64,000 nt of DNA from an uncultured Pelagibacteraceae bacterium (GCA_902610975.1 CACLXL010000005.1:33258-97257); one strand, 5' to 3'. Shown: positions 1-9,130, counted from the first letter of the stretch. The notes: a model not told the origin generated them from the sequence alone. A program made the numbers and translations.

Positions 1-399
1 TCTTTTATTTAAGGAGGCGAGAATAGTTTCGATCTTTAAATTAGGATATTTGTTTTTGAATTTATTTTTTATTTTAGTGAAAGAATTTTTATGAATTTTA
101 GTCTCATTAAAACTATCAAATTTTTTTTTTCCATTAACAATTTTGGCGGCACCACAATCACGATGATTGATAACTATTAATTTCTTAATTTTGTGTAACT
201 TTATTGAAGTTTCAAGATTGTCCCAAAATGTTTTATGCCATTTTTTAAACTTGAAAGCGGTGACACCAATTGATGAACCTGCAATTGTAAAAGAACTGTA
301 CCTTCCTGTTAATTTTCTTTTTTTTAAATAATTAAAAACTATTGGTTGAAACCTAGGATCTATACACGATAGAACCAAAGCTTGATATTTTTTTTTCAT
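1..399 (-). CDS. Carbonic anhydrase-like protein, 3' end cut by the window edge
   Basis: An open minus-strand frame runs from an ATG at 399 to the left edge without a stop, giving 133 visible residues. The N-terminus has LSCIDPRF (Cys near residue 12) and, near residue 80, INHRDCGAAK. The CxDxR and HxxC pair is the zinc-binding pattern of beta-carbonic anhydrase-like proteins; CIDPR instead of CxDSR points to the divergent Pro_CA_2-type branch rather than classical Can/CynT. Activity on CO2/bicarbonate is therefore plausible but not shown. The start codon lies two bases after the stop of glmS on the same strand, so it is probably the next gene of the glmU-glmS transcript. Confidence 0.7.
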   Translation of the reverse strand, partial: MKKKYQALVLSCIDPRFQPIVFNYLKKRKLTGRYSSFTIAGSSIGVTAFKFKKWHKTFWDNLETSIKLHKIKKLIVINHRDCGAAKIVNGKKKFDSFNETKIHKNSFTKIKNKFKNKYPNLKIETILASLNKR

Positions 400-400
400 T

Positions 401-2218
401 TTACTCTACAGTGACTGACTTTGCTAAATTTCTTGGTTTGTCTATATCACAATCTTTTAATAATGCTACGTGGTAAGCCAACAGTTGAAGAGGAATTGTT
501 AGTAATAAAGGTGATAGCAGATTGTCTACGCGAGGGACTCTCAATCTAAATCTAATATTTGTACTAAACAATCTTTTTTCGTTGTCGGTAATAAAAAAGA
601 TTTTGCCCCCTCTTGCTATGACTTCTTGAGTGTTTGATAAAGTTTTTTCATAGTATCTATCATTTGGTGCGATTACTATTACAGGTAAGCCCTCTTCGAT
701 TAAAGCTAACGGGCCATGTTTCATCTCGCCAGCTGGGTATCCCTCAGCATGTAAATAAGAAAGCTCTTTTAATTTTAAAGCACCTTCAAGAGCAACAGGA
801 AAGGAATTTCCTCTTCCTAAGAACATTGATCCTTTAGCGTCTAAAAATTCTTTAGCCATTAATTGGATTTCGCTTTCCAGTTTTAACGTATTATTAATTG
901 CTTCTGGAAGTTTTTCTAAATTTTTTAGATTATTTTCGAAAATTTTTTTATCAATATCTTCTCTGTTAAATGCAAGTTTTAAAGTGAGTATATATAAGAC
1001 TATTAATTGCCCTAAAAAAGCTTTTGTAGAAGCCACTCCAATTTCTGGGCCAGCATGAATAGGTAAAACCCAATCTGAGTTTCTAGCAATTGTGCTCTCT
1101 ACAACATTAATAATAGAACATGTTTTTACTTTATTTTTTTTACATATATCTAATGCAGCTGCTGTATCTGCTGTCTCACCAGATTGTGAGACAAAAATAT
1201 AAAGGTTATTAGAATTAAATTTTAAATTTCTGTATCTAAATTCTGAAGCTATATCGATTTCAACATCTATGGAGGTTAATTCTTCAAACCAATATTTTGC
1301 AACTAGGCATGAATGATATGCTGTTCCACAACCAATTAAAACTATTTTATTAATTTTTTTAGGATCAATTGGAAAGTTATAAATATTTATATCTTTTTTT
1401 AACCTATCGGTATATTCGCTTATACATTTTTTTATTGTAATAGATTGTTCAAAAATTTCTTTGGACATAAAGTTTTTATAATCTCCTTTATCAGAGATAT
1501 TTTCATCATCTGATAATGTGTGAATTTTTTTGTTAATCTTATTTTGATTAACGTCATAAAATTCAATATTATCTTTGTTCAACATACATAATTCACCATC
1601 ATCCAGATAAGAAATTTTATTCGTCATAGATTTCAGGGCGTAGGAGTCTGAGCCTAGATAGTTTTCATCTTTTGAATAACCAACAGCTAAAGGGCTCCCT
1701 CTTCTAGCACCAATTATGATGTCTGGAAAATTTTTAAATATAATACCTAATGCAAAACTCCCCTTTAATTTTTTTAATGTTTTAAATACTGAGTCTAGAG
1801 GTTTTGAGTTTTGTAAATACTGAGTCACTAATATAGTAATAACTTCGGTATCAGTTTGTGATTTAAACTTAAAACCGCAAGCTTCTAAATCTTTTTTTAA
1901 TTCATCTGAATTTTCAATTATTCCATTATGAACAACTGAAACTTCTTCTGAGGAGTGAGGATGAGCATTTATAATATTTGGTACTCCATGAGTTGCCCAT
2001 CTTACATGGCCTATTCCAATATTTCCGTTTGAAGGATTTTTGAATAAAATTTTCTCTAGCTCATTAACTCTTCCTGAACATTTTTTTTCATCAATTAAGT
2101 TATTGCTTAAAGTCGCCAAGCCTGCAGAGTCATATCCTCTGTACTCTAATTTTTTTAAAGAGTTAATTATGTTAATTGAAACTGGTTTATTACTAGCAAT
2201 ACCAATAATTCCACACAT
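401..2218 (-). CDS. glmS: Glutamine-fructose-6-phosphate aminotransferase (isomerising)
   Basis: Makes glucosamine-6-phosphate from fructose-6-phosphate and glutamine, the first step to UDP-GlcNAc for peptidoglycan and lipid A. The 605 residues are full length. Cys2 in MCGIIGIAS is the glutaminase nucleophile once Met is removed. A class II glutamine amidotransferase domain fills roughly the first 220 residues, followed by two SIS sugar-isomerase domains with CGTAYHS and SQSGETADT. The C-terminus PRNLAKSVTVE is the family signature. It overlaps by one base the stop of the upstream GlmU-like gene, so the two are probably co-transcribed and act in the same pathway. No glmS ribozyme or leader is possible here because there is no intergenic space. 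Confidence 0.97.
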   Translation of the reverse strand: MCGIIGIASNKPVSINIINSLKKLEYRGYDSAGLATLSNNLIDEKKCSGRVNELEKILFKNPSNGNIGIGHVRWATHGVPNIINAHPHSSEEVSVVHNGIIENSDELKKDLEACGFKFKSQTDTEVITILVTQYLQNSKPLDSVFKTLKKLKGSFALGIIFKNFPDIIIGARRGSPLAVGYSKDENYLGSDSYALKSMTNKISYLDDGELCMLNKDNIEFYDVNQNKINKKIHTLSDDENISDKGDYKNFMSKEIFEQSITIKKCISEYTDRLKKDINIYNFPIDPKKINKIVLIGCGTAYHSCLVAKYWFEELTSIDVEIDIASEFRYRNLKFNSNNLYIFVSQSGETADTAAALDICKKNKVKTCSIINVVESTIARNSDWVLPIHAGPEIGVASTKAFLGQLIVLYILTLKLAFNREDIDKKIFENNLKNLEKLPEAINNTLKLESEIQLMAKEFLDAKGSMFLGRGNSFPVALEGALKLKELSYLHAEGYPAGEMKHGPLALIEEGLPVIVIAPNDRYYEKTLSNTQEVIARGGKIFFITDNEKRLFSTNIRFRLRVPRVDNLLSPLLLTIPLQLLAYHVALLKDCDIDKPRNLAKSVTVE

Positions 2219-2862
2219 TATTTTTTTTTCCTTTTGTAATTTTTAATTTCTACTTGCGAAGCTCTTGTAAGTGCTAATGACTTTTTTTTAACATTTTTTG
2301 TAATTACCGAGCCAGCTCCAACCACACTATTTTCGTTAATTCTAACTGGAGCAACTAATGAAGAGTTGGAACCTATAAAAACATTATTTGCTATTTTTGT
2401 TTTAGATTTTTTAACACCATCATAATTACAAGTAATTGTACCTGCACCGATGTTTGAATTCTTTCCAATTGTAGTATCGCCAATATAAGAGAGATGATTC
2501 ACTTTTGAATTTTGATTTATTGAGGTTTTTTTTGTTTCTACAAAATTTCCAATCTTACTATTTTTTTTTAATATTGTCCCCTCTCTTAATCTTGCGTAAG
2601 GACCTACAATCACATTTTTTTCAATAATGGTTCTTTCAAGATGGCTGAAAGATTTAATATGAGAGTTATCTCCAATTTTTACACTTGGACCGATTACAAC
2701 ATATGGATCAATAGTTACATTTTTTCCAAATAAAGTATCTTTTGATAAAAATATTGTTTCCGGTGAAATTAAATTTACACCTTTCTTCAATGCTTTGTTT
2801 CTTAATAACTCTTGTGAAAGCCTATATGAATTAGCTTTATTTAATTTATTATTTGTATTCAT
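2218..2862 (-). CDS. glmU: GlmU C-terminal domain only: glucosamine-1-phosphate acetyltransferase
   Basis: The protein is a left-handed beta-helix of hexapeptide repeats matching the acetyltransferase half of GlmU, which converts glucosamine-1-phosphate to GlcNAc-1-phosphate with acetyl-CoA. Family motifs are present: [22 protein letters not shown] and [13 protein letters not shown]. It starts at the linker helix ([15 protein letters not shown]), so the usual 230-residue N-terminal uridylyltransferase domain is absent. No room exists for it upstream, where gph begins divergently. I chose the ATG at 2862; an in-frame GTG at 2904 would add 14 residues that do not resemble the family. It is followed directly by glmS. 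It is not a decayed gene: the reading frame and catalytic residues are intact. Confidence 0.88.
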   Translation of the reverse strand: MNTNNKLNKANSYRLSQELLRNKALKKGVNLISPETIFLSKDTLFGKNVTIDPYVVIGPSVKIGDNSHIKSFSHLERTIIEKNVIVGPYARLREGTILKKNSKIGNFVETKKTSINQNSKVNHLSYIGDTTIGKNSNIGAGTITCNYDGVKKSKTKIANNVFIGSNSSLVAPVRINENSVVGAGSVITKNVKKKSLALTRASQVEIKNYKRKKK

Positions 2863-2932
2863 TAAAAATTTCTTTACATTATTAATGTAACTGAAATAAG
2901 TCACAAAATATTTCTTTTTAATACTTTAAAAA

Positions 2933-3595
2933 ATGAATCAAATTTACACAATTCTTTTTGATCTAGACGGAACTATAGTGAACACCGCGCCAGATTTAAT
3001 GGCTGCTCATAATCATGTAATGAGAAAGTTTGGTCAATCTGAAAAGAAGCTTGAAGATATTAAATCGCTTGCAGGAAAAGGTGCATGGGTAATGATGCAA
3101 AGATCTTTTAAAGAGGAAATAAAAGATGAAAAAACAAAAAAAAAAATGACTAAAGAATTTATAGATTTTTATTCAAGAAATATTGATAAAAATAGTTTTC
3201 CAATAAAAGGTACAATTGATTTTTTTAAATGGGCAAAAAGTAAAAATATTTCAATGGCTGTTTGTACCAATAAACAAGAAAGACTTGCGATAGACTTGTT
3301 AAAAAAATTAGATCTTTTTAAATTTTTTGAATATGTAGCTGGCTCTGATACTTTTGCATTTAACAAACCTGACCCTAGACACCTTACAGATGTTGTCGAA
3401 ATAATCGGAGGTGATTTAAAAAAAACTATTATGATTGGAGACAGCGAGGTTGATGCTATGTCTGCACATAATGCTAAATTACCATTTGTTTTAGTTAAAG
3501 ATGGATATACAGAAAAAACTGAAAAAGAAATAAAACACGATGAACTAATTTCTGATTTTATCAATTTTGAAAAAATTATTGAAAAGTATTTATGA
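2933..3595 (+). CDS. gph: HAD-family phosphoglycolate phosphatase
   Basis: A 220-residue HAD hydrolase. Motif I is FDLDGTIVNTAPDL near residue 9, with the nucleophile and acid/base aspartates; motif II is the VCTNK stretch near residue 107; motif III and IV are the KPDPRH lysine and MIGDSEVDA. Length and the NTAPDL cap entry fit Gph, which dephosphorylates 2-phosphoglycolate from oxygenase activity or DNA repair. Substrate specificity in HAD proteins is hard to read from sequence, so another small phosphate ester is possible. It is transcribed divergently from the GlmU-like gene and shares four bases (ATGA) with the exporter gene downstream. Confidence 0.85.
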   Translation: MNQIYTILFDLDGTIVNTAPDLMAAHNHVMRKFGQSEKKLEDIKSLAGKGAWVMMQRSFKEEIKDEKTKKKMTKEFIDFYSRNIDKNSFPIKGTIDFFKWAKSKNISMAVCTNKQERLAIDLLKKLDLFKFFEYVAGSDTFAFNKPDPRHLTDVVEIIGGDLKKTIMIGDSEVDAMSAHNAKLPFVLVKDGYTEKTEKEIKHDELISDFINFEKIIEKYL

Positions 3596-4191
3596 TTAGT
3601 TTTGCTCTATTTTCAGCTTTAGCAACTTTTTATTTTACGATGTTTTTTACGCCAGGTCCAAATAATGCAATGCTTACAGCATCAGGTATGAAATTTGGAT
3701 TTGTGAGAACCTTGCCACATTTGATTGGTATTCCTTTAGGACACATTTTCCAAATTGGGCTTACTTGTTTTGGTTTAGCAAATTTGTTTTTAATCTATCC
3801 TCAAATCCAATTTTACATGAAAATCTTATGTTTTATATATTTGATGTATCTAGGGTGGAAAATGATTGGCTCATTTTCTATGGTTCAAAAAGAAACTGGA
3901 AGACCATTAAGATTTTACGAGGCATCATTGTTTCAGTTCATAAATCCAAAAGCTTGGTCAATTGCAGTCACTGTTGCTTCAGGTTTTTTTCCAACTGAAG
4001 AAAACATTTTTATAGGGGTTGCATTTGTAACTATTACTGCAGCAGTAATCTGTTTTCCTACAATCAGTCTTTGGGCCCTTTTTGGAAGTGGATTAAGAAA
4101 GTTCGTAGGAGATATTAAAACAAAAAAAATTATAGAATATGTTTTGGCGCTTTTGTTAGTATTAACCGGTATCTTTATTCTTATTAAATAA
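3592..4191 (+). CDS. LysE/RhtB-family amino acid exporter
   Basis: A 199-residue inner-membrane protein with about six hydrophobic segments. The N-terminal FFTPGPNNAMLTASGMKFGF is the typical LysE/RhtB entry motif, and NPKAWSIAV near residue 120 is the second conserved block. Family members export lysine, homoserine, threonine, cysteine or related amino acids by proton exchange; the substrate here cannot be read from sequence. The start overlaps the gph stop by four bases, implying translational coupling although no functional link with gph is obvious. Confidence 0.88.
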   Translation: MISFALFSALATFYFTMFFTPGPNNAMLTASGMKFGFVRTLPHLIGIPLGHIFQIGLTCFGLANLFLIYPQIQFYMKILCFIYLMYLGWKMIGSFSMVQKETGRPLRFYEASLFQFINPKAWSIAVTVASGFFPTEENIFIGVAFVTITAAVICFPTISLWALFGSGLRKFVGDIKTKKIIEYVLALLLVLTGIFILIK

Positions 4192-4234
4192 TAGCCTTTG
4201 ATTTTTATTTCTCTCTTTAATATAAACTTTGCAG

Positions 4235-5131
4235 ATGCATTTTACAAAAAAGAACAGTTCTGAAAAAAGATTAGAATTTATAAAAAAATTACAATCAAAA
4301 AAACTTCTAAGATTCCCTGGCGCTTATAACCCTTTGTGCGCAAAACTTATAGCTGAAATCGGATTTGATGGAGTTTACATCTCAGGTGGTGTTATGTCTA
4401 ATGATCTGGGATTACCAGACATAGGGTTAACAACTTTAGATCAAGTGAGTTATAGAGCCAACCAAATATCTAGAGTGACTGACCTTCCTACCATAGTGGA
4501 CGCAGATACAGGGTTTAAAGATTGTGAAAAAACAATCATGACCTTTGAGGAAAAAGGTTTAGCTGGTTGTCATATAGAAGATCAAATAGCTGAAAAAAGA
4601 TGTGGTCATTTAGATAACAAAGAACTTATTTCAAAAGATGAAATGGTTAAAAAAATTAAAGATTCGGTAAATGCTAGAAAAGATAAAAATTTTTTAATTA
4701 TAGTAAGGACTGATGCAAATACTGTTGAAGGTATAGATAAAACATTAGAAAGAATTAAATCTTATGAAGATGCTGGTGCTGACATGATTTTTCCAGAAGC
4801 AATGAAAGATGAAAAAGAGTTCGAAAAAGTCAGGAAAATATCAAAAGGCTATTTACTAGCCAACATGACAGAGTTTGGAAAATCTAAACTATTAAATAAG
4901 TCTCAATTAGAAAATTTAGGCTATAATTTAGTTATTTATCCTGTGACAACACAGAGACTCGCCATGCAAAATGTTGAATTAGGTCTTAAATCAATATTTA
5001 AAGATGGCCATCAAAATAATATTATTGACAAAATGCAGACTAGAAAAAGGTTGTACGAGTTAGTAGAATATGAGAAATACAATACGCCTGATAAGAAAAT
5101 CACAGATTTTTCTACAGAAGGACATGAATAA
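4235..5131 (+). CDS. prpB: Methylisocitrate lyase (isocitrate lyase/PEP mutase family)
   Basis: Cleaves 2-methylisocitrate to pyruvate and succinate in the methylcitrate route for propionyl-CoA. Visible landmarks are the TIM-barrel start FPGAYNPLCAKLIAEIGFDG, the metal site VDADTGF, the active-site loop EKRCGHLDNKEL (KRCGH carries the catalytic Cys) and IVRTDAN. Length, near 298 residues, is normal for PrpB. I start at ATG 4235; a TTG two codons upstream is in frame but has no advantage. The next gene is prpC, overlapping by one base, which separates this from the related phosphonomutase or oxaloacetate decarboxylase branches. A prpD methylcitrate dehydratase gene is not in the window. Confidence 0.92.
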   Translation: MHFTKKNSSEKRLEFIKKLQSKKLLRFPGAYNPLCAKLIAEIGFDGVYISGGVMSNDLGLPDIGLTTLDQVSYRANQISRVTDLPTIVDADTGFKDCEKTIMTFEEKGLAGCHIEDQIAEKRCGHLDNKELISKDEMVKKIKDSVNARKDKNFLIIVRTDANTVEGIDKTLERIKSYEDAGADMIFPEAMKDEKEFEKVRKISKGYLLANMTEFGKSKLLNKSQLENLGYNLVIYPVTTQRLAMQNVELGLKSIFKDGHQNNIIDKMQTRKRLYELVEYEKYNTPDKKITDFSTEGHE

Positions 5132-6255
5132 TGAGTGAAGAAATTAAAAAAGGTTTGTTAGGTATAGTAGTTGATGAAACTACAATTTCACATGTAGTTC
5201 CAGAACTCAGTGCCTTAACTTATAGAGGATACACAGTACAAGAGCTTTGCGATAAATGTGATTTCGAAGAAGTTGCCTATTTGGTACTGAACGGAGAGCT
5301 CCCGAACAAAAGTCAGCTGAAAAAATTTATCAAACAAGAAAGATCAGAAAGAAAACTTTCTAAACAAATATTAAACGATATTAAAAAAATGCCTCGAAAC
5401 GCTCATCCTATGGACGTAATTAGAACTTGTGTAAGTTTAATGGCATTAGAAGATAAGGACACAAAAGACAATTCTCCAAAAGCAAATATGAGAAAAGCAA
5501 TGAGAATATTTGCTAAAACACCGACAGCTGTTGCTGCTTATTTCAGAACACGAAAAGGTAAATCAATTATTGCTCCAAGTAAGAAGTTATCTTTTTCAGA
5601 AAATTTTTTCAAAATGATGTTTAATAAAGTTCCGGATAAAGAGATAGTAAGAGCGTTTGATATTTCATTAATTTTATACGCGGAGCATAGTTTCAACGTT
5701 TCAACATTCACAGCAAGAACGATTACGTCAAGTTTATCAGATTTACATGGTGCAATAACTGGGGCTATAGCCTCTTTAAAAGGTCCATTACATGGTGGAG
5801 CTAATGAAGCAGTAATGCATATGATGAAAGAGATTGGAAAACCTGAAAAAGCAAAAGCTTGGATTGAAAATGCATTAAATAAAAAAAAGGTAGTAATGGG
5901 ATTTGGGCATAGAGTTTACCGTACGGGAGACTCGAGAGTTCCAACAATGAAACATTATATGTTTAAAGTAGCTAAGCTTTTGAAAAAAGAAAAATATACG
6001 AGAATGTATGAAATTTTAGAAAAGGTAATGATAGATCGAAAAAATATTCACCCCAATGTAGATTTTCCATGCGGTCCAACTTATTACATGATGGGTATTG
6101 ATATAGATTTTTATACACCAATATTTGTTATGTCACGTATCACGGGTTGGTCTGCGCATATAATGGAACAGCATGCTTCCAATAAATTAATTAGGCCTTT
6201 ATCTAAATATAGAGGAGCAGAAGTAAGAGAAGTTATGCTTTTGAATCAAAGATAA
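5131..6255 (+). CDS. prpC: 2-Methylcitrate synthase (citrate synthase family)
   Basis: Condenses propionyl-CoA with oxaloacetate. At 374 residues it has the short citrate-synthase form typical of PrpC rather than the roughly 430-residue GltA. Catalytic signatures are HSFNVSTFTAR near residue 187, GPLHGGANEAV near 224, MGFGHRVYRTGDSR near 260 and an FPCGPTYY block near 315; the histidines and aspartate of the triad are expected in these segments. It starts within the stop of prpB (TAATG). Together the pair handles propionyl-CoA from odd-chain, branched or DMSP-type substrates, an inference from pathway knowledge. Confidence 0.92.
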   Translation: MSEEIKKGLLGIVVDETTISHVVPELSALTYRGYTVQELCDKCDFEEVAYLVLNGELPNKSQLKKFIKQERSERKLSKQILNDIKKMPRNAHPMDVIRTCVSLMALEDKDTKDNSPKANMRKAMRIFAKTPTAVAAYFRTRKGKSIIAPSKKLSFSENFFKMMFNKVPDKEIVRAFDISLILYAEHSFNVSTFTARTITSSLSDLHGAITGAIASLKGPLHGGANEAVMHMMKEIGKPEKAKAWIENALNKKKVVMGFGHRVYRTGDSRVPTMKHYMFKVAKLLKKEKYTRMYEILEKVMIDRKNIHPNVDFPCGPTYYMMGIDIDFYTPIFVMSRITGWSAHIMEQHASNKLIRPLSKYRGAEVREVMLLNQR

Positions 6256-6441
6256 ATGACTTTAACTAATTTATTATTATTTTTAATCTTAGTTACACTG
6301 GCTACATATACTTTTATGCCCTGGAAAGGTATTGATAAAGGTTCATTAGTAAAAGTAGCATCTCAGTGGTTTATGTGGTTTGCTATTTTTGCACTCATTG
6401 TTTTAATATCTACTTTTTTTGGAATTGAAGTTTCTGGATAA
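6256..6441 (+). CDS. Small two-helix membrane protein of unknown function
   Basis: A 61-residue protein starting on the base after the prpC stop. It has two hydrophobic segments (about residues 4-20 and 38-57) separated by a short polar loop with WKGIDKGS. I do not recognise a family. The exact abutment with prpC and the 23-base overlap with the methyltransferase gene downstream support real translation in the same transcript. No catalytic motif is visible; a membrane-anchored accessory or structural role is only a guess. Confidence 0.65.
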   Translation: MTLTNLLLFLILVTLATYTFMPWKGIDKGSLVKVASQWFMWFAIFALIVLISTFFGIEVSG

Positions 6442-7327
6442 TAATTTTTTTCAACGAACAAGAATTTTAGACGGGGGTATGGGCCAGGAACTCCTTAACC
6501 GGGGAGTTAAACCTCACGGAACTCTATGGGGAGCCTCAGCATTATATAATCGAAAATATCACAAAACAGTTGTCAAAACGCATTTAGATTTTATAAAAGC
6601 TGGAGCAGAAATTATAGTGACTAATAGCTTTGGTAGTAGAAAAAGAAGGCTCATCGAAAATGCTTTGGTAAAAGAATATAAAAATCTTAACGTTCTAGCT
6701 GGAAAATTAGCTAAAAGAGCTGTTACGATGTCCAAGAAAAAAGTTTTAATTGCTGGAAGTTTGCCTCCTCAAAACTTTACTTATTTTGCTGATCTTGGAA
6801 AAGATTTAAAATTTATAAAAGAAAGTTTTAAATCTCAGGCAAAATATCTCAATCCATATGTGGATTTCTTTTATCTAGATGTAATGAGTAGTTGGAAAGA
6901 ATGTTCATTAGGTTTAAATGCAATTAAAAAATACAAGAAAAAAATTTTAGTCGGTATCCACATTAGGAGTAAAGGATTGTTACCCTCAGGTGAAAAATTT
7001 ATAACTGTTGCAAAAAAAGTTCAAAAACATAAACCCATTGGAATTATGGCTTCTTGTGTTTCTTTTGAGGATTTAAACGAAGTTATACAAGACGCAAAAA
7101 AACTTAAAGTCCCATTTGGATTTAAAATCAATGCTTTTGAGCATATTCCGCCAGGTTGGAAACCCGACTCAAATAATCCTAAAGTTCAGCTTGGAAAAAG
7201 AAAAGATCTTACTCCCAAAAAGTTCCTTGAAATTTGTAAAAAATTAAAGAGCAATGGAGCAAAAATCATTGGAGGATGTTGCGAAATTACTCCAAAACAT
7301 ATCGAAAAATTAAAGTCTTTAGTGTGA
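6419..7327 (+). CDS. Homocysteine S-methyltransferase family protein
   Basis: A 302-residue TIM-barrel methyltransferase of the MmuM/BHMT/MetH-N family. It opens with RILDGGMGQELLNRG, and carries the zinc-cysteine sites MASCVSF near residue 217 and the C-terminal GGCCEITPKHI near 288. Such enzymes move a methyl group to homocysteine or a related thiol from S-methylmethionine, betaine or a similar donor; the donor is undetermined here. The only usable starts are TTG codons at 6419 or 6425, both overlapping the small membrane gene. It ends nine bases into the convergent proW gene. No SAM riboswitch precedes it, unlike some bhmT genes described in this clade. Confidence 0.85.
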   Translation: MELKFLDNNFFQRTRILDGGMGQELLNRGVKPHGTLWGASALYNRKYHKTVVKTHLDFIKAGAEIIVTNSFGSRKRRLIENALVKEYKNLNVLAGKLAKRAVTMSKKKVLIAGSLPPQNFTYFADLGKDLKFIKESFKSQAKYLNPYVDFFYLDVMSSWKECSLGLNAIKKYKKKILVGIHIRSKGLLPSGEKFITVAKKVQKHKPIGIMASCVSFEDLNEVIQDAKKLKVPFGFKINAFEHIPPGWKPDSNNPKVQLGKRKDLTPKKFLEICKKLKSNGAKIIGGCCEITPKHIEKLKSLV

Positions 7328-8170
7328 TTTAATTATTTTTTGTGTAATTCTATCTAATATAATTGCTAGAATTACAATTCCTGTTCCGCCAATAACTGCA
7401 GAACCAACATCGAGCCTTCCCAGAGCAATATATACTGTTAAGCCTAGTCCTCCTGCACCTATTAAAGCAGCAATAACTACCATAGATAAAGCAAGCATTA
7501 GAGTTTGATTAACTCCTGCCATTATAGTTTTTAAAGACAAAGGAATTTCAATTTTAATTAATATTAAGAATCTTGTAAGTCCTAAACTTGATCCTGCCTC
7601 TTTAAATCCTTTACCAACTTGCCTAATACCTAAATTTGTTAATCGAATAATTGGTGGTAAAGCAAATATAATTGTAGCAACTACTCCAGGAGTTAAGCCA
7701 ACTCCAAAAAGCATAACTACAGGTATTAAATATACGAAACTTGGTATTGTTTGCATTATATCAAGTATAGGACGTAAAATAATTTCAAAAGTGTTACTTC
7801 TCGAGGCAATAATGCCAAGAGGAATTCCAATTAACATACAAAATAAAACAGCAGTAAAAATCATTGCAAGCGTGGTCATACTTTCTGACCAAAGGTCAAC
7901 AAGATCAATAAAAACTAAACTTACAAAAGAAAATATTGCAAATTTAATTCCATTTGTTCTGTAAGCGAAAATTATAAATATTAAAAGTATGATCGGAAAA
8001 GGAATAAAATTAAAAAGAGAGTCTAAACTATTTAATACAGTGTCTATAGGTGCTGAAATTTTTTTAAAGAGTGGCCTTTGTTCAAACAGCCACTCTTTAA
8101 TATTTCCTTCTATCCATTCACCTATTGGAATGTATATTTCGTAATCTGATGGGGCTAATTTTAAACTCAT
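7319..8170 (-). CDS. proW: Glycine betaine/proline ABC transporter permease
   Basis: A 283-residue inner-membrane permease with about six to seven hydrophobic segments. The ABC-permease EAA loop is seen as FKEAGSSLGLTRFLILIKIEIPLSL near residue 190, and TIPSFVYLIPVVMLFGVG is typical of the ProW/OpuAB branch. The N-terminal cytoplasmic segment (IYIPIGEWIEGNIKEWLF) also matches ProW. It lies 18 bases downstream of a proX gene on the same strand. The cognate ATPase (ProV) is not next to it or elsewhere in the window, so it must use an ATPase encoded elsewhere or the operon has been split. Confidence 0.9.
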   Translation of the reverse strand: MSLKLAPSDYEIYIPIGEWIEGNIKEWLFEQRPLFKKISAPIDTVLNSLDSLFNFIPFPIILLIFIIFAYRTNGIKFAIFSFVSLVFIDLVDLWSESMTTLAMIFTAVLFCMLIGIPLGIIASRSNTFEIILRPILDIMQTIPSFVYLIPVVMLFGVGLTPGVVATIIFALPPIIRLTNLGIRQVGKGFKEAGSSLGLTRFLILIKIEIPLSLKTIMAGVNQTLMLALSMVVIAALIGAGGLGLTVYIALGRLDVGSAVIGGTGIVILAIILDRITQKIIKSH

Positions 8171-8188
8171 TAAAATTAACCTGAACCT

Positions 8189-9130
8189 TTACTTGATCCA
8201 ACTATCAAACGTACTTTGATTAGCTTTTATCCATTCAGCTGCGTGTTTCTTAATAGCTTTTTCGCTTTTCTCACCCTTGTTCATCTTCAAGTTCTGAGCA
8301 GCAATATCTCCAAGAGGTATTGAGGCTTTTTTAAGCATTTTTTCTACCTTTGGATTTGCTTTAAGAAAATCTACGTTAGCTGCTGGTCTAATGTCATCAG
8401 CACCAAAACCTAAATTTACTTTAGATTTTGTAGCATTAGCGATCTTAGTAGGTTTTGTTTTACTGTATGGAACTTCAATCCAAACTACATCTTTACCAAG
8501 TTTTAAAGCACCAACAGTCCAATTAGGCGTCCATGTGTAAAACAGAATTGATTTTCCATTTTTATACTTAGACACTGCATCTGCCATTGAAGCCGAGTAG
8601 TCTGCTTTTACTGGATTGATAAATTCACCTAATCCAAGTTCATCAAAGTGTTTTGTGATTTGTTTTTCACAACCCCAACCCGGAGGGCAAGCAACCATGT
8701 CTGCTTTTCCATCTCCATTTGAGTCAAACTCTTTTGCATGTTTTTTGATATCCATTACGCTTTTGATACCAAATTTATCTGCTGATTTTTTATCGATTAA
8801 GTAACCTTGGGCTCCTCCACCTTTCATTACATAACCAACTGGTTTAACTTTTCCTTTAGATTCTGAAATGTAACCATCATGAGTTCCGAACCAGCCGTTC
8901 ACCCATAAGTCAACATCACCTGATGTTGCCGCTACATAAAACACTTGAGGTTTCATTACAGTTGGGCCTGAAACTTTGTAACCCATTTTCTCAAGAGCTG
9001 CCTTATAGATCTCAGCCTGAAAATAACCTGTATCCCAGTCTGCCTTACCCATTTTGATCTCATTGGCAAATACAGCACTACTAATAGTAAGAGCTGCAAT
9101 TATTGATACTAAATGTTTAAAATATCTCAT
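8189..9130 (-). CDS. proX: Glycine betaine/proline-binding periplasmic protein, copy 1
   Basis: A 313-residue substrate-binding protein. A signal peptide (about residues 1-22, ending SSAVFAN) precedes a mature start KMGKADWDTGYFQAEIYKAAL. Aromatic and glycine residues of the ligand pocket type occur in DLWVNGWFGTHD and YTWTPNWTVG. A DSNGDGKAD segment resembles a calcium-binding loop. The start is supported by a strong Shine-Dalgarno sequence, AGGAGG, just upstream. The paralogue at 9259-10200 is nearly collinear, differing mainly in the signal peptide and scattered positions. It feeds the ProW permease encoded 18 bases downstream. Confidence 0.93.
   Translation of the reverse strand: MRYFKHLVSIIAALTISSAVFANEIKMGKADWDTGYFQAEIYKAALEKMGYKVSGPTVMKPQVFYVAATSGDVDLWVNGWFGTHDGYISESKGKVKPVGYVMKGGGAQGYLIDKKSADKFGIKSVMDIKKHAKEFDSNGDGKADMVACPPGWGCEKQITKHFDELGLGEFINPVKADYSASMADAVSKYKNGKSILFYTWTPNWTVGALKLGKDVVWIEVPYSKTKPTKIANATKSKVNLGFGADDIRPAANVDFLKANPKVEKMLKKASIPLGDIAAQNLKMNKGEKSEKAIKKHAAEWIKANQSTFDSWIK

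Noticed and set aside
2218..2932. GlmU-like gene considered as a pseudogene fragment.
   Set aside because: The frame is intact, all acetyltransferase motifs are present, the protein begins at a natural domain boundary and no remnant of the missing domain is found upstream.
6256..6441. SAM riboswitch expected before the homocysteine methyltransferase.
   Set aside because: The methyltransferase start lies inside the preceding coding frame, so there is no leader sequence.
8616..8804. Plus-strand frames inside the proX genes (8616-8804 and 9877-10065).
   Set aside because: They are antisense shadows of strongly conserved proX coding sequence, with no ribosome binding site.
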